DNA of 64,000 nt. Source: Caecibacter massiliensis (lineage in GTDB: Bacteria > Bacillota > Negativicutes > Veillonellales > Megasphaeraceae). Positions 34,101 through 42,097 of this stretch are shown piece by piece. Numbering within the stretch: position 1 is the stretch's first letter; each line of letters starts with the position of its first letter. The notes under the pieces are model-generated. The model was not told the origin of the DNA, made no database searches, and saw only the letters and a list, made by a program, of their open reading frames with translations. The stretch lies in NCBI GenBank assembly GCA_900095875.1, contig LT608311.1:1674001-1738000 (forward strand), given 5' to 3'. The translations under genes and the position numbers were made by a program.

Positions 34101-36056
34101 TTCCCGGACGACGTGTCGGTCAATATTGCCAACGAGGCCGACGTGCGCCGCCTGAAGGAAATCTTCACGGGTAAAGAGCTGTACATCGCCGTCGGAACCG
34201 ATGTCATCGAAAACGCCTCGGCCTATAAAGCCGTGCCGACGGCCGATTCCATCCATACGGTGAACCACATCACCTTTGCCCGGGAAACGCGGGAGACGAA
34301 GAATAAGAAGGGGACTGGCGGCTATCCCATTACGGGCAAAGTCATTCCGCTCCTCCTGGATAAATTCTACGAAGACATCAGCTCGACCCGTATCCGGGAA
34401 AATATCGACCTCAACCGGGATATTTCCAATCTCATTGACGCCGTAGCCCAGAATTTCATTTACGATAACAACCTGTACCTGCGCGAACCGGCGTACAAAC
34501 ACGTCCTGGAAGCCCGGGAAATCGGTATCGGCGCCTTCCGGCCCAGAGGAGCGGAAAGTCTCTGGCCGATTTACAGCCGTCTCGGCGCCCTGGGGTATGA
34601 CATCGACGTAGTGGACCGCTACATCGAACGGGACCGCAATATCGACAAGGAACGGGTCTGGACGATTTATATCGATAACGCGGGGAAGCAGAAGCAGATG
34701 ATTGCCTACGCGGCCGTCCACAATGCCCACAGCCGGGACCTGCTGTCCGAATTCGGCGATATGCAGACGGCGGACCACATCCGGCGCCACGCGGCCGGCA
34801 GTATTGCTTCCATCGGTTTTTTGTATATTGCCGGCGATTCGGATATTAGTAATGCCGGCCAGATCATCATCACGGAAGTCCTGACGGAACTCATTGCCCG
34901 GGATTACGCTTATGCCGTGTACCATCCCGTCGATGAGGCTGGTTATAACGACGCCGTCCTCGATGCCCTGGTGAAACAGGGGTTTGTCAATATCGCCCCG
35001 CCGGGATCGGCCCATCCCCTGTATGCGGTCAATATGAAGGATCCCATCGTCATTTTCCGCGACGTGGAAACGATTATCAAGAACCCCTTCAACAAGCATC
35101 CCCGGGTCCTGCAGGCACTGGAACAGGCCCATACCAATCTGTTGGCCGTCATGCGGCGCATTTATCCGGGCAAGCTGCTCCTGTCGTTCAATACGAGTGC
35201 CATGCACCATAAGATCATTACCAAGATGGCCCACATCAACGGCGTTTCTATCGTCGATGATCCGAAGAAGCGGCGCGGCCCCTATATGTCTGTTCCCTTC
35301 GGCAAGGCCCTGAGCGACGTCCTCGTGCCCAATACGGTCACCAAATCGCTCCACATCGAAAAGTATTTTAACCGCGCCGTCAAGGGATTTACCATTGCCG
35401 AAACCCACCACTATTCGTCCGTGGAAAACCAGGTCCGGACCATTAAGTCCTTCAACCGGCCGGTCATCCTCATCGACGACCTGCTCCACAAGGGACACCG
35501 CATGCGCATGCTGACGCCGTATCTCATCAAGAACCAGGTGGAAATCAAAGAGGTCCTCGTCGGCGTCATGACCGGTCAGGCCATGGATATGATGGCGGAA
35601 AAGCACATCAAGGCCGAATGCGCCTATTACCTGCCGACGCTGGAAGTCTGGCTCAACGAACGGGACTGCTATCCCTTCATCGGCGGCGACAGTATCGACA
35701 ATGCCCACGATTACAGCGGGTACGACCGCAATCCGTCGGTCAATCTCATCCTGCCCTATGTCAAGCCGGCTTTCATTAAGCACAGTGACCCTGATGCGGC
35801 CTTCCTCTATTCCCTTACCTGCCTGAAAAACGCCCGGCTGATCATGAAGACCCTGCAGGATGTGTATCAGGAAACGTACGAAAAGCGCCTGACCCTTAAG
35901 CGTCTCGGCGAAGTCGTCACCTATCCCCGCTATCCCGATATCGATGTGGGTGTCACCTTCGACCAGAATATGGATCTGACGCGGTTCATAGAAAACGACA
36001 TAGAACGGCTCATCCGCCTGCGCTGGGGCGAATACTGGAAACTGGATGAAGAATAA
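31194..36056 (+). CDS. Giant multidomain protein: HD phosphohydrolase, helical repeats, NadD-like nucleotidyltransferase, GNAT-like and PRTase-like domains
   Basis: 1620 residues, soluble. An HD-type metal site is at about 195-290 (H200 in VHYVAMYMARQL, H229-D230 in CHDIGKYG). About 390-880 is all-helical and HEAT-like. A cytidylyltransferase-fold domain begins at about 905, with GTFDPFSLGH (911-920) and ISSTRIR (1062-1068), as in NadD/CoaD. About 1110-1240 resembles a GNAT acetyltransferase (GSIASIGFLYIAG, LVKQGFVNI). A phosphoribosyltransferase-like domain carries the PRPP loop VILIDDLLHKGH (1424-1435). HD protein YqeK and NadD are often neighbours in Firmicutes; here related folds are fused. 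Function unknown; a nucleotide or NAD-type cofactor role is inferred. SD GAGGAG precedes ATG 31194. Confidence 0.8.
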   Translation: MNRGNSLTIQDALRHALNDPSFARQPLFQSELLGNLRRPAMLAPLAEELARTADGNGRFYAPAVASCLAKHLDVFAAVPEGGWLSYCYYSILARLFPENTAAWDEPAMTAALDDAPPYRIGRILLLQILRGLYQYERYTLPFDPTKDMELLSEDEIRANGFIPEYLHMKELIWDHYIYEFMRIGIDITPFNTLGHIGGVHYVAMYMARQLRQCDVPVDLGLISGAAACHDIGKYGCRKQEERRVPYLHYFYTGLCCSRFELPAIGHIAANHSVWDLELENLSAESLLLIYADFRVKSSRDGKGREIVHFYTLAQAFDVILDKLDNVDDKKKQRYQKVYAKLADFEEFMKERGVITDLPEDFSQAPLFPPERIHRERVLMEGNDVVSELKYAAIDHNLRLMAIFRSESDFGNLIEAARSERNWKNVRTYISIFREYSTYMTEHQKMMTLKYLYELLSHREGDIRMDAAALMGSIVADFNDRYTKELPDGVSLPQKEITNLVLFRHYLSLIIKPGLRFTAQHRMWIGYCLGTFVSTVLQDCYVTDRPSYMDILCSYYERTNYMTELYIILLKALGDVGSAYMDETFQETARSFITTAAGAEDTNLQIAALYCRHKLHLCPETEFWQDLLTVKGLPSEREAFYQKEGSLYLDDLKMGTHWVVKVANIDLMIHYLNDACDSGTVMHLCMHLTNLLKVSESLFVRQAAGQALMSIAGRMTYAQRNEMAVELFNGLEIGDLQISKYVPEYLGRMILKLPPQELDEFVITLDQQILTASTQVASSMVSTIGVILEHFREFMAAFPNYEEKNRERQRHLLYIMIKAYAHYDKERSRDAFRDIGRFVFNSPCMPQEQTDFLFAHSYKKLLITLYENSEGTLDFYSNAAVLNHIYRYISRHQFLCGPFQFPRHHKACFYPGTFDPFSLGHKAVACRIRDLGFDVYLALDEFSWSKHTQPRLMRRKIMNMSVADEEDIYPFPDDVSVNIANEADVRRLKEIFTGKELYIAVGTDVIENASAYKAVPTADSIHTVNHITFARETRETKNKKGTGGYPITGKVIPLLLDKFYEDISSTRIRENIDLNRDISNLIDAVAQNFIYDNNLYLREPAYKHVLEAREIGIGAFRPRGAESLWPIYSRLGALGYDIDVVDRYIERDRNIDKERVWTIYIDNAGKQKQMIAYAAVHNAHSRDLLSEFGDMQTADHIRRHAAGSIASIGFLYIAGDSDISNAGQIIITEVLTELIARDYAYAVYHPVDEAGYNDAVLDALVKQGFVNIAPPGSAHPLYAVNMKDPIVIFRDVETIIKNPFNKHPRVLQALEQAHTNLLAVMRRIYPGKLLLSFNTSAMHHKIITKMAHINGVSIVDDPKKRRGPYMSVPFGKALSDVLVPNTVTKSLHIEKYFNRAVKGFTIAETHHYSSVENQVRTIKSFNRPVILIDDLLHKGHRMRMLTPYLIKNQVEIKEVLVGVMTGQAMDMMAEKHIKAECAYYLPTLEVWLNERDCYPFIGGDSIDNAHDYSGYDRNPSVNLILPYVKPAFIKHSDPDAAFLYSLTCLKNARLIMKTLQDVYQETYEKRLTLKRLGEVVTYPRYPDIDVGVTFDQNMDLTRFIENDIERLIRLRWGEYWKLDEE

Positions 36057-36069
36057 GGGGGAACTGTGT

Positions 36070-37062
36070 ATGGAACAAGTACATTATATCCATGAATTGC
36101 CGGGACAGGCCGGTATTGCGGCTCCGCTGTCCCTTGCCGGCCGGCCCTTTACGCCGGGGAAGAAGGCGCGCGTCCACATCCTGGCCCTGGGTGACGTGGG
36201 AATGACGATGCTCATCGGCCTGCGCCTCCTCGGCGCGGCGGATATTGCCTGCATCGGCATCTGCGACCTCAATGAAAACAATCTGCGCCGGCTGGAGCTG
36301 GAAATCAACCAGATACGATATCCTTTTGCCGGCCAGGGGGACGGTCCGGTACTGCCTCCCGTCCATATCGTCACGGAAGAGAAGCTCTTTGACTGTGACG
36401 TCTTCATCTTTTGTGCCAGTAAAGGCGTACCGCCCCTTTCGGCAAAGGGAGACGTACGCATGGCCCAGCTGGAAGCCAACAAAGGCCTCATCGGCCATTT
36501 TGCCGGGCTGGCCCGTAAAGCGGCATACGGCGGTCTGGTTTGTATCGTTTCTGATCCCGTAGACCCCCTGTGCGCGGCCTTTTTGGACGAATCGGGCGTC
36601 CAGCCCTGGCAGATACAGGGCTGCGGCCTCGGCGTCATGAATGCCCGGGCCTGTTACTATGCAGAACAGGATGAACGGATGGCCCATTACCTCAAGGAAG
36701 GACGGGCTTTCGGCCCCCACGGAGAAGACCTGGTCATCGCCGACCGCATCGATGGCTATGACGATGCTCTGTCGCGGGAACTGACCAGAAAGGTCGTAGA
36801 AGCCAACTACGTCGTCCGGAATCTGGGGTATAAGCCGTACATCGCGCCGGCCCTGTCATCGGCAGCCCTGTCCATCCTGCTGACGCTTGACGGGCGCTGG
36901 CATTACGGGTCGGTATATCTGGGAGACCGGGACCGGGGCGCCTTCCTGGGCGTACGCTGCCGCTATACGGACGAAGGGCTGGCTTACGAGGACCTGCCTC
37001 TTCCCGGGGCGTTGTACGAACGCATTGCCTATGCCTACCTCAGGTTGTGCGAGTTACGGTAA
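36070..37062 (+). CDS. Lactate/malate dehydrogenase-fold protein
   Basis: 330 residues from ATG 36070 (SD AAGGGGG; an in-frame ATG at 36046 overlaps the previous gene and lacks an SD). The N-terminal Rossmann motif reads HILALGDVGMTMLIGLRLLG, with the acidic strand end CDLNENNL. The middle segment CIVSDPVDPLCAA resembles the LDH/MDH substrate region, but a clear catalytic Arg/His pair typical of LDH is not evident. True lactate dehydrogenase activity is thus doubtful. It is 13 bases after the giant gene and 13 before the flavodoxin-fold gene, so the three are one operon. Confidence 0.7.
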   Translation: MEQVHYIHELPGQAGIAAPLSLAGRPFTPGKKARVHILALGDVGMTMLIGLRLLGAADIACIGICDLNENNLRRLELEINQIRYPFAGQGDGPVLPPVHIVTEEKLFDCDVFIFCASKGVPPLSAKGDVRMAQLEANKGLIGHFAGLARKAAYGGLVCIVSDPVDPLCAAFLDESGVQPWQIQGCGLGVMNARACYYAEQDERMAHYLKEGRAFGPHGEDLVIADRIDGYDDALSRELTRKVVEANYVVRNLGYKPYIAPALSSAALSILLTLDGRWHYGSVYLGDRDRGAFLGVRCRYTDEGLAYEDLPLPGALYERIAYAYLRLCELR

Positions 37063-37075
37063 GAAGGGATGTACT

Positions 37076-38146
37076 ATGTTGTATGTTGTCAAAATGGGAT
37101 GGCAGGAACCGGGCCATCCCGAACGGGTAGACAGCGCTTTGCGCTATGCCCTCCAGGACGTGCCTCATACGGTCATCGACAGTCTGGCCCCCTTTGTGGC
37201 CCTGTGCACGCGGCGCAGCGGCGGCGAAGACCTGCGCTTCCTCTTTGCCATCAATCTGGCCCGGGGCGGCCTCAATATGGCCTACGCCCGCATGATTTCC
37301 TTCCTTTCCCAGCATGTCCACTGTCTTGAAGGCTGCTGCGGTGCTGTCGTCGTCGATGGGGCCGATGAGCTGTTTACCAAGAAAATTGGCAGGGAAATGA
37401 TTTTCATGGCCAACCGTTCCGGCTGCGCCTTTCCGGGAAAGCCGCTGGTCGAGGCGACGGGTTCGCTGTACAATTTCACCATACAGGCCCGGGTGCGGGG
37501 AGTCGATAATCTGGGAGCCTATCAGGAAGGCGTCCGCCAGCTCGTGGAGAAACTCCTATCCTTTGCAACGCCGCCAGAATGCGGGCGCCGCGTTCTGGCG
37601 CTCCACGCCAGCAGCCGCCGTACCAGCAATACCCTGCTGTTGTGGGAAATGGTGCGCCGCTATCTCACGGCGTCGCGGGTAGAGGAAATATCCCTGCGCA
37701 ACGGGGCGGTCGTGGACTGCCGGGGCTGCAGTTATGAGGCCTGCCTGCACTTCGGTGAACGGGGAGACTGCTTCTACGGCGGCATCATGGTGGAACAGGT
37801 CTATCCTGCCGTGCGCCAGTGCGATACGCTGGTCCTCATCTGCCCTAACTATAACGATGCCGTCGGGGCCAACATCATGGCCTTTTTCAACCGCCTCACT
37901 GCCTTGTTCCGGACGGACTGGCAGACTTTTTCGAAAAAACGCGTCTTTGCTCTGATTGTTTCCGGTTACAGCGGCGGCGATATCGTGGCCGAACAGATCA
38001 TCGGGGCGCTGAACTGCAACAAGAATTTCATCCTGCCCGGTCATTTTGCCCTCATGGAAACGGCCAACGAACCGAAGAGTATCCTCCGCTGTCCGGGAAT
38101 TGAGGAACGGGCGGAATTATTGGCCCGTAATATCGATATGAAATAA
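37076..38146 (+). CDS. Flavodoxin-fold NAD(P)H/FMN oxidoreductase-like protein
   Basis: 356 residues from ATG 37076 (SD AGAAGGG). Residues about 175-350 match NADPH-dependent FMN reductases and iron-sulfur flavoproteins: LALHASSRRTSNTLLLWEMV (phosphate loop) and LICPNYNDAVGANIMAFFNR. A Cys-rich stretch VDCRGCSYEACLHFGERGDC could bind a metal cluster. The first 170 residues are a separate domain that I cannot name. As third gene of the operon with the giant protein and the LDH-fold protein it suggests a redox step in the same unknown pathway. Confidence 0.7.
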   Translation: MLYVVKMGWQEPGHPERVDSALRYALQDVPHTVIDSLAPFVALCTRRSGGEDLRFLFAINLARGGLNMAYARMISFLSQHVHCLEGCCGAVVVDGADELFTKKIGREMIFMANRSGCAFPGKPLVEATGSLYNFTIQARVRGVDNLGAYQEGVRQLVEKLLSFATPPECGRRVLALHASSRRTSNTLLLWEMVRRYLTASRVEEISLRNGAVVDCRGCSYEACLHFGERGDCFYGGIMVEQVYPAVRQCDTLVLICPNYNDAVGANIMAFFNRLTALFRTDWQTFSKKRVFALIVSGYSGGDIVAEQIIGALNCNKNFILPGHFALMETANEPKSILRCPGIEERAELLARNIDMK

Positions 38147-38163
38147 TAGAAGCGCAAAAAAAG

Positions 38164-38209
38164 GGTATAAAAAAAGATGATTCAGAGAAGAATCATCTTT
38201 TTTTATACC
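38164..38209. terminator. Bidirectional terminator between convergent genes
   Basis: A 20-base perfect arm (38164-38183, starting GGTATAAAAAAAG) pairs with 38190-38209 across a 6-base loop. A-rich on one side and T-rich on the other, it serves both the 37076 gene and rpmB. Confidence 0.9.
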
Positions 38210-38212
38210 GGA

Positions 38213-38404
38213 TTATACATCACGCTGTACTTTGCCGGAACGGAGGCAGCGGGTGCAGACGTTTACGCGTTTGACTTCGCCGTCTACGATAGCGCGTACT
38301 CTCTGGATGTTCGGCTTCCAGGTTCTTTTGGTTTTTAAATGGGAATGGCTGACATTCATGCCCGTTACGGTACCTTTACCGCAGATTTCGCAATAATTTG
38401 CCAT
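38213..38404 (-). CDS. rpmB: 50S ribosomal protein L28
   Basis: 63-residue ribosomal protein beginning MANYCEICGKGTVTGMNVSH, with a second cysteine pair in NVCTRCLRSGKV. It is thus the zinc-binding (C+) form of L28. SD AGGAGGTG lies before ATG on the minus strand. It is monocistronic, convergent with the upstream operon and divergent from recG. Confidence 0.97.
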   Translation of the reverse strand: MANYCEICGKGTVTGMNVSHSHLKTKRTWKPNIQRVRAIVDGEVKRVNVCTRCLRSGKVQRDV

Positions 38405-38443
38405 GGGTTACACCTCCTAGTACTTTCGCAGTACAACATACAA

Positions 38444-38472
38444 ATCTTATCATAAAATATGGGGCAAATCAA
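38444..38472 (-). promoter_or_regulatory. Promoter of rpmB
   Basis: On the minus strand TTGATT (38472-38467), 17 bases, TAAGAT (38449-38444). Confidence 0.65.
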
Positions 38473-38539
38473 GGATTATTTATTAAAAGCCTACAAAATA
38501 TGATACAATAAATACAACCAAATGACAAGGAGTATTTTC

Positions 38540-40573
38540 ATGGATAGTTCAATTCGCCGGCTGCCCGGTATCGGAGTACGCCGGGAAAAGCTGTTTGCCC
38601 GTCTGGGAGTCACGACGATTCCCGCACTGCTCCAGTATTTCCCCCGCGATTATGAAGACCGGAGCCACGTCGTCCCCATCGGCCGGGCGGACCTGGAACG
38701 GAAGGAACCGGTCCTGGTGTGCGGCCGCGTCGGGACCATACAGGAAATACGGCCCCGGCGGGGCATGACGATTTTAAAGGTCGTGCTCCACGATGAAACG
38801 GGAGCCGTAGAAATGACCTGGTTCAATCAGCCGTTCAAGAAAAAACAATTTCATACGGGCATGACCGTATCGGCCTTCGGGCGCATCGAGTGGAATTATG
38901 GCAGGCGCCAGATGAATACGCCCGATGTGGAAGAAGGAGAACCACAGGGGCAGGGATTCATGCCGCTCTACGGACTGACGGACGGCCTGCGCCAGTCCGA
39001 CGTGAGAAAAGCCGTGCGCCAGGCCCTGACCCTGGCCCGGACAGAACAGGATCTCCTGCCGGCGCCGTGCCGGCCGACAAGTCACTCCCGGTTTCCTCTC
39101 GTCGAAGCTTATGAGATGATGCATTTCCCCAAAAGCCGGGAAGAACAGGAGAAAGCCCGGGAGCAACTGGCCTATGAAGAATTGTTTGACATGCAGGCCG
39201 GCCTCTGCCTGCGCCGGCGGCGGGAAGGACGGCGGCAGGGCATCAAATGCGGCCCCAACGGCCCCTTACTGAAGCAGTTTTTTGACCAGCTGCCCTTTGC
39301 CCTGACCAGAGGCCAGACCTGTGCCTTCCTCGATATCCAGAACGACATGGAAGGCGAAGTGCCCATGCAGCGCCTCGTCCAGGGGGACGTCGGTTCCGGC
39401 AAGACCGTCGTTGCGGCCCTGGCCCTGGCCAAAATCGTGGAAAACGGCTATCAGGGAGCCCTCATGGCGCCGACAGAAATCCTGGCATCCCAGCATTACG
39501 AGGAATTCAGCCGCCTCTTTCAGGGCCTGCCCGTGCGCATTGCCCTGCTTACGGGACGGACCGGGGCCAGGGACCGGGTGCAGCTGCTGGAAGACCTGCA
39601 GAGTGGGGCCGTGCAGATCCTCATCGGTACCCATGCCCTCATCCAGGACGACGTGCAGTTTGCCGCCCTGGGGCTGGTCGTCACCGATGAACAGCACCGC
39701 TTCGGCGTGCGCCAGCGGGAAGCCCTGCAGAAAAAAGGCCGGGCGCCGCACACGCTGTACATGACGGCGACGCCGATTCCCCGTACGCTGACGCTGTCTT
39801 TGTACGGCGATCTCGATGTATCATCCATCCGCGACCTGCCGCCGGGACGACAAGTCGTCAAAACCTATGCTGTCGGCGAGTCCATGCGCCGGCGCATCTA
39901 TGCGTTCATGGAAAAGACGATGAAAGCCGGCCAGCAGTGCTACGTCGTCTGCCCCCTCGTGGAAGAGTCGGAAAACGTAGACCTGCAGGCGGCTACGGCA
40001 TTGTATGACCAGCTGCGGACGTCCGTTTTTCCCCGGTTCCGCTGCGGCCTCGTCCATGGGAAGATGGCAGGGAAAGAAAAGGAAGCCGTCATGGAAGCCT
40101 TCTCCCGCGGAGAGATACAGCTCCTGGTGGCGACCAGCGTCATTGAAGTCGGGGTCAACGTACCCAATGCGACGATTATGCTCATCGATGGTGCCGAACG
40201 GTTCGGACTGGCCCAGCTCCACCAGTTGCGGGGCCGCGTCGGCCGGGGCAGCCTGCAGGCGTACTGCATCCTCCTTGCTAAAAAAGGCAGTGAAGAGACG
40301 AGACAGCGCCTGCACTATATGGAGACCATCCATGACGGGTTCGTCCTTTCGGAAAAAGACCTGCTCCTCCGTGGGGCGGGCCAGCTCTTCGGCTATGCCC
40401 AGCATGGCCTGCCCGATCTGCACGCCGCCGATATCATCCGCGACGTGGCGCTCCTTGCAGAGGCGCGGGAGGAAGCGGCATCCTTTGTGAACGGACATGG
40501 TGCAGAAGAACCGGTCATCCGGGCCCTGAAGCGGCGGTTTGGCGGGTCGTTCCAGAAACTGCTGAATAACTGA
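38540..40573 (+). CDS. recG: ATP-dependent DNA helicase RecG
   Basis: Branch-migration helicase that remodels stalled forks and Holliday junctions. 677 residues from ATG 38540 (SD AAGGAG). The N-terminal wedge/OB domain begins RRLPGIGVRREKLFARLG. Superfamily 2 motifs are GDVGSGKTVVA (Walker A), VTDEQHRFGVRQRE (DEQH box), MTATPIPRTL, and VIEVGVNVPNAT...QLRGRVGRG. The C-terminal wedge-contacting region LLLRGAGQLFGYAQHG is present. Length is normal. Confidence 0.95.
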   Translation: MDSSIRRLPGIGVRREKLFARLGVTTIPALLQYFPRDYEDRSHVVPIGRADLERKEPVLVCGRVGTIQEIRPRRGMTILKVVLHDETGAVEMTWFNQPFKKKQFHTGMTVSAFGRIEWNYGRRQMNTPDVEEGEPQGQGFMPLYGLTDGLRQSDVRKAVRQALTLARTEQDLLPAPCRPTSHSRFPLVEAYEMMHFPKSREEQEKAREQLAYEELFDMQAGLCLRRRREGRRQGIKCGPNGPLLKQFFDQLPFALTRGQTCAFLDIQNDMEGEVPMQRLVQGDVGSGKTVVAALALAKIVENGYQGALMAPTEILASQHYEEFSRLFQGLPVRIALLTGRTGARDRVQLLEDLQSGAVQILIGTHALIQDDVQFAALGLVVTDEQHRFGVRQREALQKKGRAPHTLYMTATPIPRTLTLSLYGDLDVSSIRDLPPGRQVVKTYAVGESMRRRIYAFMEKTMKAGQQCYVVCPLVEESENVDLQAATALYDQLRTSVFPRFRCGLVHGKMAGKEKEAVMEAFSRGEIQLLVATSVIEVGVNVPNATIMLIDGAERFGLAQLHQLRGRVGRGSLQAYCILLAKKGSEETRQRLHYMETIHDGFVLSEKDLLLRGAGQLFGYAQHGLPDLHAADIIRDVALLAEAREEAASFVNGHGAEEPVIRALKRRFGGSFQKLLNN

Positions 40574-40606
40574 ATGGGGGAGGTCAGGGAATTTCTGTAT
40601 AAAATA

Positions 40607-40635
40607 TGTACAGAATCGGGTGAATCAGCTATAAT
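40607..40635 (+). promoter_or_regulatory. Promoter of the wecG-psd-pssA-GT2-surE run
   Basis: TGTACA (40607-40612), 17 bases, TATAAT (40630-40635). The 70-base leader holds a GTTCTGC/GCAGAAC dyad. Confidence 0.55.
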
Positions 40636-40707
40636 AAAGGATAAAGTGCCAATGTGGCATAGTTCTGCTTTTCAGGGCAGAACAGACTATTATAGAATAA
40701 GGCGGAG

Positions 40708-41442
40708 ATGGAGTTGTCTAGTAAAATCGATATATTATCCGTTCCCATTGCCAACATCAGTTTGGCGGAAACGAAAGACTTTGTGTTCCGTTGCATTGCC
40801 GAAGGCCGTGCAGCATCGATTGCGACGGCCAATGCGGAAATGGTGATGCGGGCCCAGAAAGACCGGGAACTGGCACAGGCCCTGCAGGAAGCCGACCTGG
40901 TGATTCCCGACGGCGCCGGCGTCCTCTGGGCGGCAGAGCAGAAAGGACAGAAATTCAAGGAACGGGTTACTGGCTGTGATGTGGCGGAACTGCTGCTCAA
41001 AGAAGCGGCAGCGCGCCAGACCCCGGTCTATTTGTTCGGAGCGGCGGCCGGCGTAGCAGACGAAGCGGCGGCTAATGTTGAAGCGCGCTATGGAAAACTG
41101 AATCTGGCCGGGACCCATTCAGGCTTTTTCAGCGTTGCCGAGGAAAAAGATATCATCGACGAAATCCGCAGCCATGGCACGCGGATTCTTCTGGTGGCGC
41201 TCGGCGTCCCCAAACAGGAAAAATGGATCCGCGACCACTTATATGATCTGGGCCCCTGTGTCTGCATGGGTGTCGGCGGTACCTTTGACGTGCTGGCCGG
41301 CCGCGTAGGCCGGGCCCCCGTATGGATGCAGCAGAACCGGCTGGAATGGCTGTACCGCCTATGCAAAGAACCGAGCCGCTTCCGGCGTATGCTGGCGCTG
41401 CCCCGCTTTATGGCTGCCGTCAAATTCGGCGGCCGTATGTGA
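40708..41442 (+). CDS. WecG/TagA/CpsF-family glycosyltransferase
   Basis: Transfers a ManNAc-type sugar to a lipid-linked acceptor in cell-surface glycan synthesis (GT26). 244 residues. Signatures are TANAEMVMRAQ, VIPDGAGVLWA, GVPKQEKWI and GVGGTFDVLAGRVGRAP. The SD AAGGCGGAG abuts ATG 40708; the in-frame TTG 40714 (MSSKIDIL) has better spacing and may be the true start. It leads an envelope-related run with phospholipid genes and a GT2 enzyme. Confidence 0.88.
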   Translation: MELSSKIDILSVPIANISLAETKDFVFRCIAEGRAASIATANAEMVMRAQKDRELAQALQEADLVIPDGAGVLWAAEQKGQKFKERVTGCDVAELLLKEAAARQTPVYLFGAAAGVADEAAANVEARYGKLNLAGTHSGFFSVAEEKDIIDEIRSHGTRILLVALGVPKQEKWIRDHLYDLGPCVCMGVGGTFDVLAGRVGRAPVWMQQNRLEWLYRLCKEPSRFRRMLALPRFMAAVKFGGRM

Positions 41443-41458
41443 AAGGAGCCGTGGTGAC

Positions 41459-42097
41459 GTGAAAAAACCGCTTATCATAGAAGATGGCTACGTATTCATT
41501 CTGGTACCGGCCCTGCTGGCCGTCCTGGCATGGCGTTTCCTCAATCCCTATGCGGCCGTACTGCCGGGTGTACTTGCCTTGTATTTTGCCTATTTTTTCC
41601 GCAATCCACCACGCCATATCCCCGATGATGAGCTGGCTCTCGTGTCGCCAGCCGACGGGACGGTTGTTTCGGTAGAAGAAACGTTTGAGGATTTGTATCT
41701 CAATCAGAAATGTCGGAAAATCACTATATTCCTGTCTATATTCGATGCCCATATCAACCGCACGCCTCTTTCGGGAATCATCAAATTCCAGCAGTATACG
41801 TGCGGCCGCTTCCGCCCGGCCTATGAAAAGGGCGTAGGCTATGAAAACGAACGATATTCCCTGGGCATTGAAAACAAGCGCACCAATATCCTCGTGACGC
41901 TCATCGCCGGCATACTGGCCCGGCGTGTCGTTTCCTGGGTGACGCTGGGAGATGAGCTGCAGCACGGCCAGCTGTACGGTATGATTAAGTTTGGTTCCTG
42001 CATCGAAGTATTCGTGCAGGATAACGTCGATATATACGTCACGAAAGGCCAGAAGGTCCGTGGCGGAGAAACTATCATAGGGAGGATTCAAGAATGA
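41459..42097 (+). CDS. psd: Phosphatidylserine decarboxylase (short, proenzyme)
   Basis: Converts phosphatidylserine to phosphatidylethanolamine at the inner membrane. 212 residues, the short PSD-like form. Two hydrophobic stretches lie at about 12-47. Conserved are SPADGTVVSVEE and IFDAHINRTP. Autocleavage should occur at G-S180 in MIKFGSCIEVF, which makes the pyruvoyl group. Start GTG 41459 follows AAAGGAG. Its stop overlaps the pssA start by four bases. Confidence 0.92.
   Translation: MKKPLIIEDGYVFILVPALLAVLAWRFLNPYAAVLPGVLALYFAYFFRNPPRHIPDDELALVSPADGTVVSVEETFEDLYLNQKCRKITIFLSIFDAHINRTPLSGIIKFQQYTCGRFRPAYEKGVGYENERYSLGIENKRTNILVTLIAGILARRVVSWVTLGDELQHGQLYGMIKFGSCIEVFVQDNVDIYVTKGQKVRGGETIIGRIQE

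Noticed and set aside
32850-35783. 977-codon minus-strand open frame opposite the giant gene
   Set aside because: It mirrors a clearly coding plus-strand gene in GC-rich DNA, where antisense stops are rare; it has no SD or recognisable domain.
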